Positions 23,991 to 33,325 of a stretch of 64,000 nucleotides of DNA are shown piece by piece (the stretch's first letter is position 1; every line of letters begins with the position of its first letter). The notes beneath the pieces are model-generated. The model ran no database searches, was not told the origin of the DNA, and saw only the letters and a program-made list of their open reading frames with translations. The stretch comes from JABDQW01 sp942492025 (lineage in GTDB: Bacteria; Pseudomonadota; Gammaproteobacteria; SZUA-229): the NCBI GenBank assembly GCA_942492025.1, contig CALODJ010000012.1, positions 124,001 to 188,000 of the forward strand. The letters are read 5' to 3'. The position numbers and the translations under genes were made by a program.

Positions 23991-25767
23991 TACCGGCAAC
24001 TACGATGCGGTGATCAACAGGATCAGTGGTCCGGTATTGCGCGCGACAACGCGAACACCCTTGCACATGAACGAAGCTGTGCGGGTCGGGCATCAAAGCC
24101 TGCTCGGTGAAGTGATTCGCATCAATGGCAGCGAGTCAGTGATCCAGGTGTACGAAGACACCACCGGTCTGAAGCCCGGTGACCCGGTCACTGCGACGGG
24201 CGCTCCGCTGTCGGTCAAACTCGGGCCGGGTTTGCTCGGCAATATCTTTGATGGCCTGTTGCGGCCGTTGAATCAGCAGGGGCGTTTTGTGAAACCGGGT
24301 ATCGTGCAGCACGAGGACGGTAAAAAATACGCCTTCAGTCCCTTGATCAAACAGGGGGATTTGCTCACCCGTGGCACCCTGTTTGGCTCTGTTCATCGTG
24401 AGGATGCACGGCTGCAACGCTGCATGACACCACCGAACTGTGATGGCCGGGTTGTCTCGATCAAACCGGCCGGTGAGTACAGGGATGATGAGATCCTGTG
24501 TGTGCTCGACTGCGGTGATCACGAGGTTCGCGAACTCAGCATGAGTCACTACTGGCCAGTCAGACAGCCCAGGCCGGTTCTGCAACGCCGGCCGATCAAG
24601 GGGCCGCTGTTTACCGGACAACGTATTATCGACAGCATTTTTCCGATCGGCTGCGGTGGTCGTGCTGCGATGCCGGGCGGTTTCGGTACCGGTAAAACGG
24701 TACTGCAGGAGACCCTGGCGAAGTGGTGCGATGCAGACGTGATCATCTACGTTGGCTGCGGCGAGCGTGGTAATGAAATGGCCAGCGTGCTGCACGATTT
24801 TCCTACACTGGAAGACCCACGCACCGGACGGCCGCTGATGGAGCGCACCGTGATCATCGCGAACACATCCAACATGCCGGTGGCTGCGCGCGAAGCCAGT
24901 ATCTATACTGCTGTGACAGTGGGTGAATACTTCCGCGATATGGGCTTGCGCGTCGCCTTGATGGCAGACTCCACCAGTCGCTGGGCAGAGGCCTTGCGTG
25001 AGATATCAGGCCGTCTCGGTGAACTGCCGGGCGAAGCGGGTTACCCGGCTTATCTCAGCAGCCGCCAGGCGGACTTCTACGAACGCGCGGCGCACGTGTA
25101 TGCGTTGTCAGGCAGCGTCGGCTCCCTGACCATCATTGGCGCAGTGAGCCCGCCTTCTGCCGATTTTTCCGAACCGGTAACCACGCACACCAAACGTTAC
25201 GTGCACTGCTTCTGGGGGCTCGATGCCAGTCGCGCGCAGGCCCGTTTTTACCCTGCGATACACCCCCTGCAATCCTACTCGCGGGATGTCGAAGCGTTGC
25301 ACCACTTCTGGAGTCAGCACGGCCACCCCAACTGGGCGTACCAGCGACAGCGCTTTCTGGCGTTGCTGGAAGAGCAGGCACGTCTCGAGCGCATGGCCCG
25401 CATCATTGGCAAGGATGCACTGCCGCCACGCCAGCAGCAGGTGCTGGTTTGTGCCGAGTTGATCAACGAGGCCTTTTTGCGCCAGTCAGCATTTTCCGAG
25501 GTTGACCGCTATTGTTCGGCCGAACGCCAGATCGCGATGATGCAGATGATCAACCGTTTCATCAAACTGTCTGAGAACGCCATTGATCTGGATATTCCTG
25601 TCGAAAGCATCAGCACGCTGCCGGTGATGCGTAAACTCAAACGCATGGGTGAGGAGATCGGCGAGGATGATCTGGATAACTTTGACGACCTGCGTATCGA
25701 ACTGGAAGAGGCTTTCACCCAATTGATCCGCCATGCAAAACGCGAGACTGCGCATCATGAAGGCTGA
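23983..25767 (+). CDS. ntpA: V/A-type ATPase catalytic subunit A
   Basis: The protein has 594 residues. The Walker A motif PGGFGTGKTV lies near residue 231-240, Walker B in MGLRVALMADSTSRWAEALREISGRLGELPGEAGYP, and the A-subunit-specific bulge between residues 110 and 200 is present. It hydrolyses or makes ATP at the A/B interfaces. The start overlaps the subunit E stop by eight bases. Confidence 0.95.
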   Translation: MSDTGNYDAVINRISGPVLRATTRTPLHMNEAVRVGHQSLLGEVIRINGSESVIQVYEDTTGLKPGDPVTATGAPLSVKLGPGLLGNIFDGLLRPLNQQGRFVKPGIVQHEDGKKYAFSPLIKQGDLLTRGTLFGSVHREDARLQRCMTPPNCDGRVVSIKPAGEYRDDEILCVLDCGDHEVRELSMSHYWPVRQPRPVLQRRPIKGPLFTGQRIIDSIFPIGCGGRAAMPGGFGTGKTVLQETLAKWCDADVIIYVGCGERGNEMASVLHDFPTLEDPRTGRPLMERTVIIANTSNMPVAAREASIYTAVTVGEYFRDMGLRVALMADSTSRWAEALREISGRLGELPGEAGYPAYLSSRQADFYERAAHVYALSGSVGSLTIIGAVSPPSADFSEPVTTHTKRYVHCFWGLDASRAQARFYPAIHPLQSYSRDVEALHHFWSQHGHPNWAYQRQRFLALLEEQARLERMARIIGKDALPPRQQQVLVCAELINEAFLRQSAFSEVDRYCSAERQIAMMQMINRFIKLSENAIDLDIPVESISTLPVMRKLKRMGEEIGEDDLDNFDDLRIELEEAFTQLIRHAKRETAHHEG

Positions 25768-27169
25768 TATCTATGCTGACGGCATAGCGACAAGGATCGA
25801 AGGTCCACTGTTATTTCTCAAACGTACGGTCAATGTGGGTTTGCACGAGGCGGTTGAGGTCGAGGATAGCGAAGGCAAGGTCCGTCTGGGGCGAATTTCT
25901 GCTATCGATGATGATAACCTGACCATCGAGGTGCTGGAGGCGACCGCGGGGCTTGGTCTCGACGATACCCGGGTACGATTCCTGGGTGAGCCGCTGACCT
26001 TCGCCGTCGGCCCGGAAATGCTGGGCCGTATTTTCGACGGTGTAGGCCGCGTGATCGATGAGGGTCCGCCGGTGCCGTCAGACAGGGTCCTGCGCATTGA
26101 TGGCCTGTCGATCAATCCTGCAGAGCGCGAGCGGCCAACGGATTTTATCGAGACAGGTATATCAACCATCGATATCATGAACAGTCTGGTGCGTGGACAA
26201 AAGCTGCCGATTTTTTCCGGTGCCGGATTACCACACGACGAGCTCGCCATTCAGATCGCACATCAGGCTCACCTGCGAAAAAGCAGCAAGCAAACAGAAG
26301 CCGCAAATGAATTCGCGATGGTGTTTGTTGCAATCGGTGTGCCTTACGACTCGGCTGAACGTTTTCGCTCGGCGATGGAAGCCAGCGGGGCACTCGAACA
26401 TACCCTGTTATTCCTCAATCTTGCATCCGATTCGAGTACCCAGCGATTACTGTGCCCTCGGTATGCGCTGACAGCCGCGGAGTACCTGGCTTTTGAGCAG
26501 GGCAAACACGTGCTGGTCGTGATGACGGACATGACCAACTATTGCGAAGCCCTGCGCGAAGTCTCGGCCAGCCACGGTGAAGTACCCAGTCGAAAAGGAT
26601 TCCCGGGTTACATGTACTCCGATCTCGCAACGTTGTACGAACGCGCCGGCAGCATCAAGGGCGTAGCCGGCTCCCTGACACAGTTGCCTATCCTGACGAT
26701 GCCATCGGATGACATCACCCATCCGATACCCGACCTGACCGGTTACATCACCGAGGGACAGATCGTGCTCGACCGAGAGCTCGACCGTGCGGATATCTAT
26801 CCGCCGGTGAAGGTCTTGCCCTGCCTGTCACGTTTGATGAAAGACGGCACCGGCGAAGGTTTCACCCACCAAGACCACCCCGATCTGGCCAACCAGCTCT
26901 ATGCGGCCTATGCCCGGGCCATACACGTGCGCGTGCTCGCCAGCGTCGTCGGGCGCGAAGGTCTGACCGAGACCGACCGTCTGTTCCTGGATTTTGGCGA
27001 CAGCTTCGAGAAACAGTTCATCCACCAGCAAGGCGAGCGCAGCCTGGAAGAAGGTATGACGATTGGCTGGCAATTACTGCGCAGATTGCCAACGAGCGAA
27101 CTGTTTCGTCTGAATGACCGACAGATCGCACAGTATATCGAACAGGACCAGGAGGAGGTCGGCGCATGA
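25757..27169 (+). CDS. ntpB: V/A-type ATPase regulatory subunit B
   Basis: ATG 25757 overlaps the end of the A gene by 11 bases. The frame upstream of it lies within that gene. The 470-residue protein has SGAGLPHDELAIQIA in place of a Walker A loop, as in B subunits, plus VVMTDMTNYCEALREVSASHGEVPSRKGFPGYMYSDLATLYERAG. It holds the non-catalytic nucleotide site. Confidence 0.95.
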   Translation: MKADIYADGIATRIEGPLLFLKRTVNVGLHEAVEVEDSEGKVRLGRISAIDDDNLTIEVLEATAGLGLDDTRVRFLGEPLTFAVGPEMLGRIFDGVGRVIDEGPPVPSDRVLRIDGLSINPAERERPTDFIETGISTIDIMNSLVRGQKLPIFSGAGLPHDELAIQIAHQAHLRKSSKQTEAANEFAMVFVAIGVPYDSAERFRSAMEASGALEHTLLFLNLASDSSTQRLLCPRYALTAAEYLAFEQGKHVLVVMTDMTNYCEALREVSASHGEVPSRKGFPGYMYSDLATLYERAGSIKGVAGSLTQLPILTMPSDDITHPIPDLTGYITEGQIVLDRELDRADIYPPVKVLPCLSRLMKDGTGEGFTHQDHPDLANQLYAAYARAIHVRVLASVVGREGLTETDRLFLDFGDSFEKQFIHQQGERSLEEGMTIGWQLLRRLPTSELFRLNDRQIAQYIEQDQEEVGA

Positions 27170-27777
27170 ACGGCGATGGCAGGGCGCCAACACGGGCTGC
27201 TGTGCTCGAGTTGATGGATGAACAGGTCGTCGTCAAGGAAGCCTATGTTTTTCTCGATGAAAAACGTCTGTTGCTGGCTGCAGAGTTGCTGCGCGAGTTA
27301 CACCGCTATCAGCAGTTGAGTCAGGAGCTAGGTGAATTACACACCAGGGCCCGGGATGCAATGCAGGCAGCCGTCGGTCATCACGGGCTCAACGGTCTGC
27401 AAGTCTATCCCGCCGGAACCATGGAGAACGCTGAGTGGGTGCAAACCACGCGCAATTTCATGGGTGTGACGCTGACGGAAACAGAATTGAAAGCGAGCGA
27501 TAATGATGCCGTGGCTGCCCCTGCGGTATACGCATCCGCTGCTGCCGAACGCTGCCGCCAGCTTTTTCGAAACATTGTCATTAACAGTGCCGTACTGGCC
27601 GGCGTATCCGGCAATCTACACCGTTTACTGGCTGAGTACCGTGTAACCGAACGGCGATCACGCGCGCTGGAGAATATCATTCTGCCGGAAATCGACCAGG
27701 CCCTGTACGAGATGTCCTCGCACCTGGAAGAGCTCGATCTCGAAGACGCCATTCGCGTGCACCTGCAGTCAAAGTAG
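27166..27777 (+). CDS. ntpD: V/A-type ATPase subunit D
   Basis: The protein has 203 residues and two long helices that form the central shaft. The N-terminal part (GRAPTRAAVLELMDEQVVVKEAYVFLDEKRLLLAAEL) and the C-terminal EYRVTERRSRALENIILPEI follow the conserved D pattern (TRRRVNALE). The start overlaps the B stop (ATGA). It is the last gene of the operon. The following 260 bases hold no gene until nrdJa. Confidence 0.9.
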   Translation: MNGDGRAPTRAAVLELMDEQVVVKEAYVFLDEKRLLLAAELLRELHRYQQLSQELGELHTRARDAMQAAVGHHGLNGLQVYPAGTMENAEWVQTTRNFMGVTLTETELKASDNDAVAAPAVYASAAAERCRQLFRNIVINSAVLAGVSGNLHRLLAEYRVTERRSRALENIILPEIDQALYEMSSHLEELDLEDAIRVHLQSK

Positions 27778-27958
27778 CCCGACGATAATTGACCCCTTCC
27801 GGATGTAGACAGATCAATTGACGCAAAGGCCACAAAGATGTGTTGCTGGCTTCATTGCCGCCATCGACGCAAACATAATATAGATAGGCTGAAATCGTAA
27901 AGAAATCTGCGTGAAGATGATTTACATTGGACAGAATGCCGGTGTATGAAGTACTATT

Positions 27959-28003
27959 TTCAATATGTAGTTATAAAATAATAGTATAAACACTATATGT
28001 GGT
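27959..28003 (+). promoter_or_regulatory. Pair of NrdR-like boxes upstream of nrdJa
   Basis: ACACTATATGTGGT (27990-28003) matches the NrdR box pattern ACACWATATATWGTGT well. TTCAATATGTAGTT (27959-27972) is a weaker second copy. Their shared ATATGT cores start 32 bases apart, about three helical turns, which is the usual tandem spacing for NrdR. The downstream box ends 34 bases before the nrdJa start codon. NrdR itself is not in the window. Confidence 0.6.
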
Positions 28004-28037
28004 ATTCTGAGACGCCAGAACGATCTGAAGTAAACAC

Positions 28038-30194
28038 ATGAGTATCGTCAAGCACCCCTGTAGCGCAACTGATACGGCCGCCGAGGTTCCGTTACAGCCG
28101 GCGTCGATTGATATCTGGCAAAGTAAATACCAGCTAAAGTCAGCCGAAGACAAGGCTATCGATCAGTCCATCGATGATACCTTTGTGCGCGTCGCCCGCG
28201 CACTCGCCGATATTGAAACCACGCCTGAAAAACAAGCGCGATGGTACGATCAGTTCCTCTGGGCATTACAGCACGGCGCCGTACCCGCAGGCCGAATCAT
28301 TTCAAATGCCGGCGCAAAGCAGCATAAACCGGCCACATCAACCATCAACTGTACCGTGTCGGGTACGATCCAGGACTCGATGGACGATATCCTGCAAAAA
28401 GTCCACGAAGCCGGTTTGACCCTGAAGGCCGGTGCCGGTATCGGTTACGAGTTCTCCACGCTCCGGCCCGACAAGGCTTACGTTTCCGGTTCGGGCTCGG
28501 TCACATCGGGGCCGTTGTCATTTATGGATATTTACGACCGGGTTTGCTTTACCATTTCATCGGCGGGTGGACGCCGCGGTGCACAGATGGCCACATTCGA
28601 TGTCGGTCATCCCGATGTACTGGACTTCATTCGCGCCAAACGCGAGCACGGCAGATTGCGCCAGTTCAATCTGTCCTTGCTGATCACCCATGAATTCATG
28701 GAAGCCGTCAAACAGGATCAGCCGTGGCCGCTGGCTTTTCCGCTGACACCGGGAGAAGCGGCTGCAGACAGCATCGATCTGAACGACAGTGCACAGGTGA
28801 TATGGCGGCACTGGCCGATCAAGACCGGCTACATCAGCGACGATGCAGGCAGGATTGCGTGCAGGATCTACAGGACCCTGCCCGCACGGCGGCTGTGGGA
28901 TGTGATCATGACGTCGACCTATGAATACGCGGAACCGGGTTTTATTCTGCTCGACGAATACAATGAGATGAACAACAACTGGTTCTGCGAAGAAATTCGC
29001 GCAACCAATCCCTGCGGCGAACAGGGGCTGCCGGCATACGGCGCTTGTTTACTGGGTTCAATCAACCTTACGCGGCTGGTCAACCAACCGTTCACCGACG
29101 ATGCCTGCTTCGACTGGGACACCTACAAACAATTGGTCAGCGTGTTTACCCGCATGCTCGATAACGTCGTTGAAATCCATGGTCTGCCCCTCGAGCAGCA
29201 ACGCAAAGAAATCATCAGTAAGCGCCGCCATGGCATGGGTTACTTTGGTCTTGGTTCGGCCCTGGCCATGCTCGGCATTCACTACGGCTCAGAACAGTCA
29301 CTGGCATTCACCGAAAAAGTGACCCGTGAACTCGCTATCACCGGATGGCGCTGCGCACTGGAACTGGCGAAAGAGAAAGGTCCCGCACCGGTGCTGGAGC
29401 GGGAGTTTGAAGTTAGCGCTGAAATGCTGGCGCGAAGGCCGGAAATGCTGGACGATGGCTGGCGTAAAGGGGACCGCGTTAAAGGTAAGGTGCTGCATGC
29501 AAGATACAGCCGTTATATGCAGCGGATTGCTGAAGTCGATCAGAAGCTGGTTACGCAGCTGGCAGACGTGGGGGCGCGCTTTACCCATCACAGTTCGATT
29601 GCACCCACCGGCACGATAGCCCTGTCACTGGGTAATAACGCCAGTAACGGTATAGAACCCAGCTTCGCCCACCACTATTCACGCAACATTATCCGTGCAG
29701 GCAAGAAGAGCAAGGAAAAAGTCGATGTCTGGTCCTATGAATTGCTGGCCTACAGGGCACTGGTCAACAACAAGGCAATGCCCTGTTCCGACATGGAGGA
29801 TGAAAAGTTACCTGATGTCTTCATCAGTTCAGAGGATGTAACACCAAAACAACACGTGGACATCCAGGCGGCGGCGCAGAAATGGATTGACTCATCGATA
29901 TCGAAAACCGCAAATATACCCACGGAATATCCTTATGAAGATTTCAAGGATATCTATCTTTATGCGTATGAAAAGAAACTGAAGGGTTGTACAACCTTCC
30001 GTTTCAATCCCGAGGTGTTTCAGGGCGTGCTGGTCAAGGACAAGGACCTTGAAAACACGGTTTACAGATTCCGCCTGGAAGATGGCACTGTGATCGAAGT
30101 CAGAGGCGACGAGGAAATTGAATACGATGGTGAGATTCACACCGCGGCCAATCTATATGATGCACTGAAAGAGGGTTACTACGGCAAGTTCTAG
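28038..30194 (+). CDS. nrdJa: Adenosylcobalamin-dependent ribonucleotide reductase, large part
   Basis: The protein has 718 residues and is class II. Motifs are STINCTVSGTIQDSMDDIL (N-terminal active-site Cys), the glycyl-type barrel with EIRATNPCGEQGLPAYGACLLGSINL (thiyl Cys and catalytic Asn/Glu), and SSIAPTGTIALSLGNNASNGIEP (substrate phosphate loop). The chain stops without the Cys-rich C-terminal tail, which is encoded by the next gene, as in the split nrdJa/nrdJb arrangement known from Pseudomonas. It makes deoxynucleotides with or without oxygen. No cobalamin riboswitch was recognised upstream. Confidence 0.9.
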   Translation: MSIVKHPCSATDTAAEVPLQPASIDIWQSKYQLKSAEDKAIDQSIDDTFVRVARALADIETTPEKQARWYDQFLWALQHGAVPAGRIISNAGAKQHKPATSTINCTVSGTIQDSMDDILQKVHEAGLTLKAGAGIGYEFSTLRPDKAYVSGSGSVTSGPLSFMDIYDRVCFTISSAGGRRGAQMATFDVGHPDVLDFIRAKREHGRLRQFNLSLLITHEFMEAVKQDQPWPLAFPLTPGEAAADSIDLNDSAQVIWRHWPIKTGYISDDAGRIACRIYRTLPARRLWDVIMTSTYEYAEPGFILLDEYNEMNNNWFCEEIRATNPCGEQGLPAYGACLLGSINLTRLVNQPFTDDACFDWDTYKQLVSVFTRMLDNVVEIHGLPLEQQRKEIISKRRHGMGYFGLGSALAMLGIHYGSEQSLAFTEKVTRELAITGWRCALELAKEKGPAPVLEREFEVSAEMLARRPEMLDDGWRKGDRVKGKVLHARYSRYMQRIAEVDQKLVTQLADVGARFTHHSSIAPTGTIALSLGNNASNGIEPSFAHHYSRNIIRAGKKSKEKVDVWSYELLAYRALVNNKAMPCSDMEDEKLPDVFISSEDVTPKQHVDIQAAAQKWIDSSISKTANIPTEYPYEDFKDIYLYAYEKKLKGCTTFRFNPEVFQGVLVKDKDLENTVYRFRLEDGTVIEVRGDEEIEYDGEIHTAANLYDALKEGYYGKF

Positions 30195-30298
30195 CCCGCA
30201 CTACTAACCATGGATCTATGCACAATGCCCACCATCGTCGTCATTCTGTCAATGTTCACTCTACGTAAGGGTAATTTGCAGAGCTTGAAGGTTTCCAT

Positions 30299-31021
30299 AT
30301 GACTATCGAGATAAAGAAGAAAATTATTGCTTATGATGTAGTTGATGCAGACAGCAAGGAGCAGGGCAATGCTGTAACTGGTACAGATACCTCAGACAGC
30401 AGTTCCGGTTCGGCCGAAATCATCCAGATGCACGAGAAACTCGAGCGTCCCGAGATGCTGCTCGGTTCCACCTACAAGATAAAAACGCCACAGTCTGAAC
30501 ATGCCTTGTATATCACCATCAACGATATCGTGTTGAATCCGGGCACCGAATACGAGATGCGGCGACCGTACGAAATTTTCATTAATTCTAAAAATATGGA
30601 CCACTTTCAATGGATCGTGGCACTGACCCGGATCATCTCGGCCGTGTTCAGAAAAGGCGGTGATGTCACGTTTCTGGTCGAAGAGCTGCGCAGCGTGTTC
30701 GATCCCCGCGGTGGTTACTTCAAGAAAGGCGGCAAGTACATGCCGTCACTGGTAGCTGAAATCGGCGATGCCATCGAATGCCACATGAAAATTATCGGTA
30801 TGATTGAAGACAAGCGAATCGACAAAAAGCAGCAGGCAATACTCGATGCCAAACGCAGGGAGTATGAATCGATTCATTCTGACAACGGCAGCAGGGAAGA
30901 TGTTTCATCAGGCGAGTTCCCGCCGAGCGCACAGTTGTGCATGAAATGCCACACCCAGGCGGTTATAAGTCTGGGCGGCTGCATGACCTGTCTTAACTGT
31001 GGCGACTCCAAATGTGGTTAG
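30299..31021 (+). CDS. nrdJb: Ribonucleotide reductase class II, small C-terminal partner
   Basis: The protein has 240 residues. The central TSCPD-like domain (LERPEMLLGSTYKIKTPQSEHALYITIND ... KNMDHFQWIVALTRIISAVFRKGGD) is followed by a Cys-rich tail: CMKCHTQ, CMTCLNCGDSKCG. It fits NrdJb, the separated C-terminus that relays reducing equivalents to the NrdJa active site. The CMKCH sequence formally matches a haem c site, but there is no signal peptide, so it is a thiol or zinc motif. It lies 104 bases after nrdJa. Confidence 0.85.
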   Translation: MTIEIKKKIIAYDVVDADSKEQGNAVTGTDTSDSSSGSAEIIQMHEKLERPEMLLGSTYKIKTPQSEHALYITINDIVLNPGTEYEMRRPYEIFINSKNMDHFQWIVALTRIISAVFRKGGDVTFLVEELRSVFDPRGGYFKKGGKYMPSLVAEIGDAIECHMKIIGMIEDKRIDKKQQAILDAKRREYESIHSDNGSREDVSSGEFPPSAQLCMKCHTQAVISLGGCMTCLNCGDSKCG

Positions 31022-31771
31022 TTATAACAGTGGTTAGCTGTAAAAGTAACTGGCGCTCAAAATGATCTGACAGAGAGCAAGTGCAACACTGCTCGTTAAT
31101 CAACACAGATAAAGTTACTCACAATCCGCAGTTAAAGGCTTTCATTGCTGTATGTGTTAGTTCATTCGTTGAGGGATTTAGCTTGAGCATCGCCACTGAG
31201 ATTTTACCATCGACCCACTGATACAGACCTTGCTGGTTTTTGAACAGTGATGAAATAGGTGAGGTAGGGTGCGCCGTGCACACCAAAATCAGTACACCAA
31301 GCCTGCTTGCTGCACAGAGGTGCGCGCGGTATATGCTGCGATGTATACACACTCTTCCATCAAAGAAACAAGTAACACATACAATCGCGAGTGAAATGAA
31401 GCAGGCTCCCGAATGCAGTATCTTCGTCGACTAACCCGGATATTGCACGAAGGATTTGGATTTAAGGCTGCGGTTGACATCCATGCTTAGGGCGCGAATC
31501 AACATCTACAAGTCAAACAGGTCTTTCAGTTTAGAAGCCCCCTTGGGCTCTTGGGCGGCTCGCTTCAGTTTTTCATAGAGTTTGTTTCTGCAGAGGTCAG
31601 GTGTAGCAAATTACTGGCCTCTGTCGCTATTTGGCTACAGAGGTGAATATCGATTACAGCGGTCTTCCTCATGATAATTATATTTGCAGTGTCTCACTGG
31701 AGCGACAGTCTGATCGCTTTATGCAAACCGTATTGCCTCTAATATGTTGACATGTATGAGTAAAACAAGGT
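31022..31771. other. Long gap with a gene remnant and a repeat half
   Basis: No convincing gene is present. A minus-strand frame at 31119-31352 ends in KLNPSTNELTHTAMKAFNCGL and could be a degraded fragment of a gene. Its beginning overlaps GTAGGGTGCGCCGTGCACAC (31264-31283), a single arm of the repeat family seen complete at 53896 and 61133. The rest is featureless. Confidence 0.35.
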
Positions 31772-31788
31772 TGGCACAAGTTCTGCTT
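31772..31788 (+). promoter_or_regulatory. Sigma-54-type promoter
   Basis: TGGCAC (31772-31777), five bases, then CTGCTT (31783-31788). This keeps the invariant GG and GC of the -24 and -12 elements with correct spacing. It lies about 170 bases upstream of the haem/MopE-like gene and is the second such site in the window. Confidence 0.55.
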
Positions 31789-31871
31789 ACTGGTTATGAG
31801 CTGCTCGTTTATTTGAGGCAATGAAGGAGGTGAGAGCAGCATGGATCAGGACTATTTGATGATAAACCAGG

Positions 31872-31899
31872 CCTGATTCCTTGACTGTCAAGAATCAGG
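31872..31899 (+). other. Stem-loop in the leader of the 31955 gene
   Basis: CCTGATTCCTTGAC pairs with GTCAAGAATCAGG (one bulged C, one-base turn). CTGTCAAGAAT recurs at 31885 and 31913. The stem is followed by A-rich sequence, not a T-run, so it is not a terminator for this strand. It is possibly a regulatory or RNA-stability element. Confidence 0.4.
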
Positions 31900-31954
31900 T
31901 GTTAAAAAAAATCTGTCAAGAATGGAGCTTGACACTAATGAGGAGAACTTAGGA

Positions 31955-32821
31955 ATGATAACGACTAAGAGATCTATTACTGTTTTTAAGCCTGTATTGC
32001 TTGCAGGTGTGATGAGTGTAGGACTACTACCGGCTATCGGGCACGCGACTCCAAGTATTGCCGCTGCTCGGGATGCGTCCTGTGGCACAACAAATTTTTT
32101 TTCCTCGGATTGCAGCCAATGCCATTCAGGTACCCCGAGTGCATCGACTGCATTTACAAGTACGCCAGCCTGTCCGGCACCGGTGGCAGTGGCGCCACCC
32201 CCAGACCCAGTGGTAACAGCTCCAGAGGCGCCGCCCCCAGACCCAGTGGTAACAGCCCCAGTAGCGCCACCGCCAGATCCAGTAGTAACGGACCCAGTGG
32301 TAACAGCGCCGGTGGCACCAGCCCCAGACCTGGTAGCGATAACGGATCCATTACCTGATCAATGTACGGATAGCGATAACGATGGCTTTGCGGAAGAAGG
32401 TGGTAGCTGTGGTCCCAGGGATTGTCGCGACAGCGATGGCCACATCAACCCCGACGCCGAGGAAATCTGCGACGACGGTATCGACAACAACTGTAACGGC
32501 CTGGTGGATCTTGCTGACAAAAAGGCCTGCGGTATGCCCGTAAGCTGTGCCGACGGTGATGACGACGGTTTCTACGCGGGCGGTAGTGAATGTGGTCCCA
32601 CCGACTGTGATGATGGCAACTACCTGACCAATCCCGGTGAAAACGAAGTCTGTTCCGACGGCATTGACAACAACTGTAATGCGAGGATCGATGGCCAAGA
32701 CATCGCCTGTCGGGTTCGTGGCCGCGATGAGGACGAAGAGCGCGATCATGGTGGTGATCGCGATCATGACGGTGAACACGATCATGATGATGAACACGAT
32801 CATGAAGGTGACCACGATTGA
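31955..32821 (+). CDS. Exported mono-haem protein with MopE-like motifs and His/Asp tail
   Basis: ATG 31955 with AGGAG/AGGA upstream is preferred over 31922. The 288-residue protein has a signal peptide (cleavage near IGHA|TPS), one haem c site (CSQCH, about residue 51), a proline-rich linker of repeated APPPDPVVT units, and two Cys-flanked metal-binding motifs. Those motifs are DSDNDGF...DCRDSD...EICDDGIDNNCNG and DGDDDGF...DCDDGN...EVCSDGIDNNCNA, as in MopE-type and Ca-binding surface proteins. The C-terminus is a (D/E)H-D-rich stretch (DHDGEHDHDDEHDHEGDHD). It is likely a surface or periplasmic metal-binding protein that can carry an electron. A sigma-54-type site precedes it. Confidence 0.8.
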   Translation: MITTKRSITVFKPVLLAGVMSVGLLPAIGHATPSIAAARDASCGTTNFFSSDCSQCHSGTPSASTAFTSTPACPAPVAVAPPPDPVVTAPEAPPPDPVVTAPVAPPPDPVVTDPVVTAPVAPAPDLVAITDPLPDQCTDSDNDGFAEEGGSCGPRDCRDSDGHINPDAEEICDDGIDNNCNGLVDLADKKACGMPVSCADGDDDGFYAGGSECGPTDCDDGNYLTNPGENEVCSDGIDNNCNARIDGQDIACRVRGRDEDEERDHGGDRDHDGEHDHDDEHDHEGDHD

Positions 32822-32891
32822 TGCGTGAAGCTGCCTAGTGGCGCAGGATTTTCGTTCGTCCAAGATGAAAATTGCGAAGCAATCCTGAGGT

Positions 32892-32925
32892 AGGGCCAGC
32901 CAGAGCAACAGCTCTGGCTGGCCCT
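32892..32925 (+). terminator. Terminator hairpin after the haem/MopE-like gene
   Basis: A perfect 15-bp stem (AGGGCCAGCCAGAGC with its complement) with loop AACA is followed by TTAACTTTTAT. It lies 71 bases after the stop codon. Confidence 0.75.
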
Positions 32926-33064
32926 TTAACTTTTATCGCATACTTCCCGTAGGCGCAACAATGTTTGACTTGGCGGCATGGCTGTGACTGGCTGGGAAAT
33001 GACTATTGATTTTCGGGTAACAGAAATCATAACTGACTACAAGAGAATCAAGCACGGACCCTTA

Positions 33065-33307
33065 GCCCGCATTTCTCACCAGGCGGCGTAGAAAACTGAT
33101 ATGGCTTTGGCTATATGGAGTGAAGCCAGTACGACCCAAAACACAGTATGTTAAACAAGCCTGCCTATCACGGTTCAGGCTGGTCTTCGTATCCGTAAGC
33201 TTGCTCTTCACTCAAACCGTAGCTATTGCTACGCTTTTCGTTCCTGAGCGGCGCTTACGAACACGAATCCCGCGCCTGCTTCCGTGATCCTGGTGAGCAA
33301 TGCGGGT
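33065..33307. mobile_element. MITE-like element, 243 bp, full copy
   Basis: The element is bounded by GCCCGCATTTCTCACCAGG and CCTGGTGAGCAATGCGGGT. Its interior matches the 9613-9854 copy over most of its length, including CCTATCACGGTTCAGGCTGG and GTAGCTATTGCTACG. It lies between the convergent 31955 and pdxT genes. There is no coding capacity. Confidence 0.75.
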
Positions 33308-33325
33308 TAGTAGAGGAAGATAGCA

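Noticed and set aside
30299..31021. CMKCH in NrdJb as a haem c site
   Set aside because: The protein is cytoplasmic with no export signal, and the Cys cluster belongs to the thiol-relay tail of NrdJb.
31119..31352. 77-codon minus-strand frame
   Set aside because: Half of it overlaps a dispersed repeat. The end may be a gene fragment, but support is too weak for a separate gene call.
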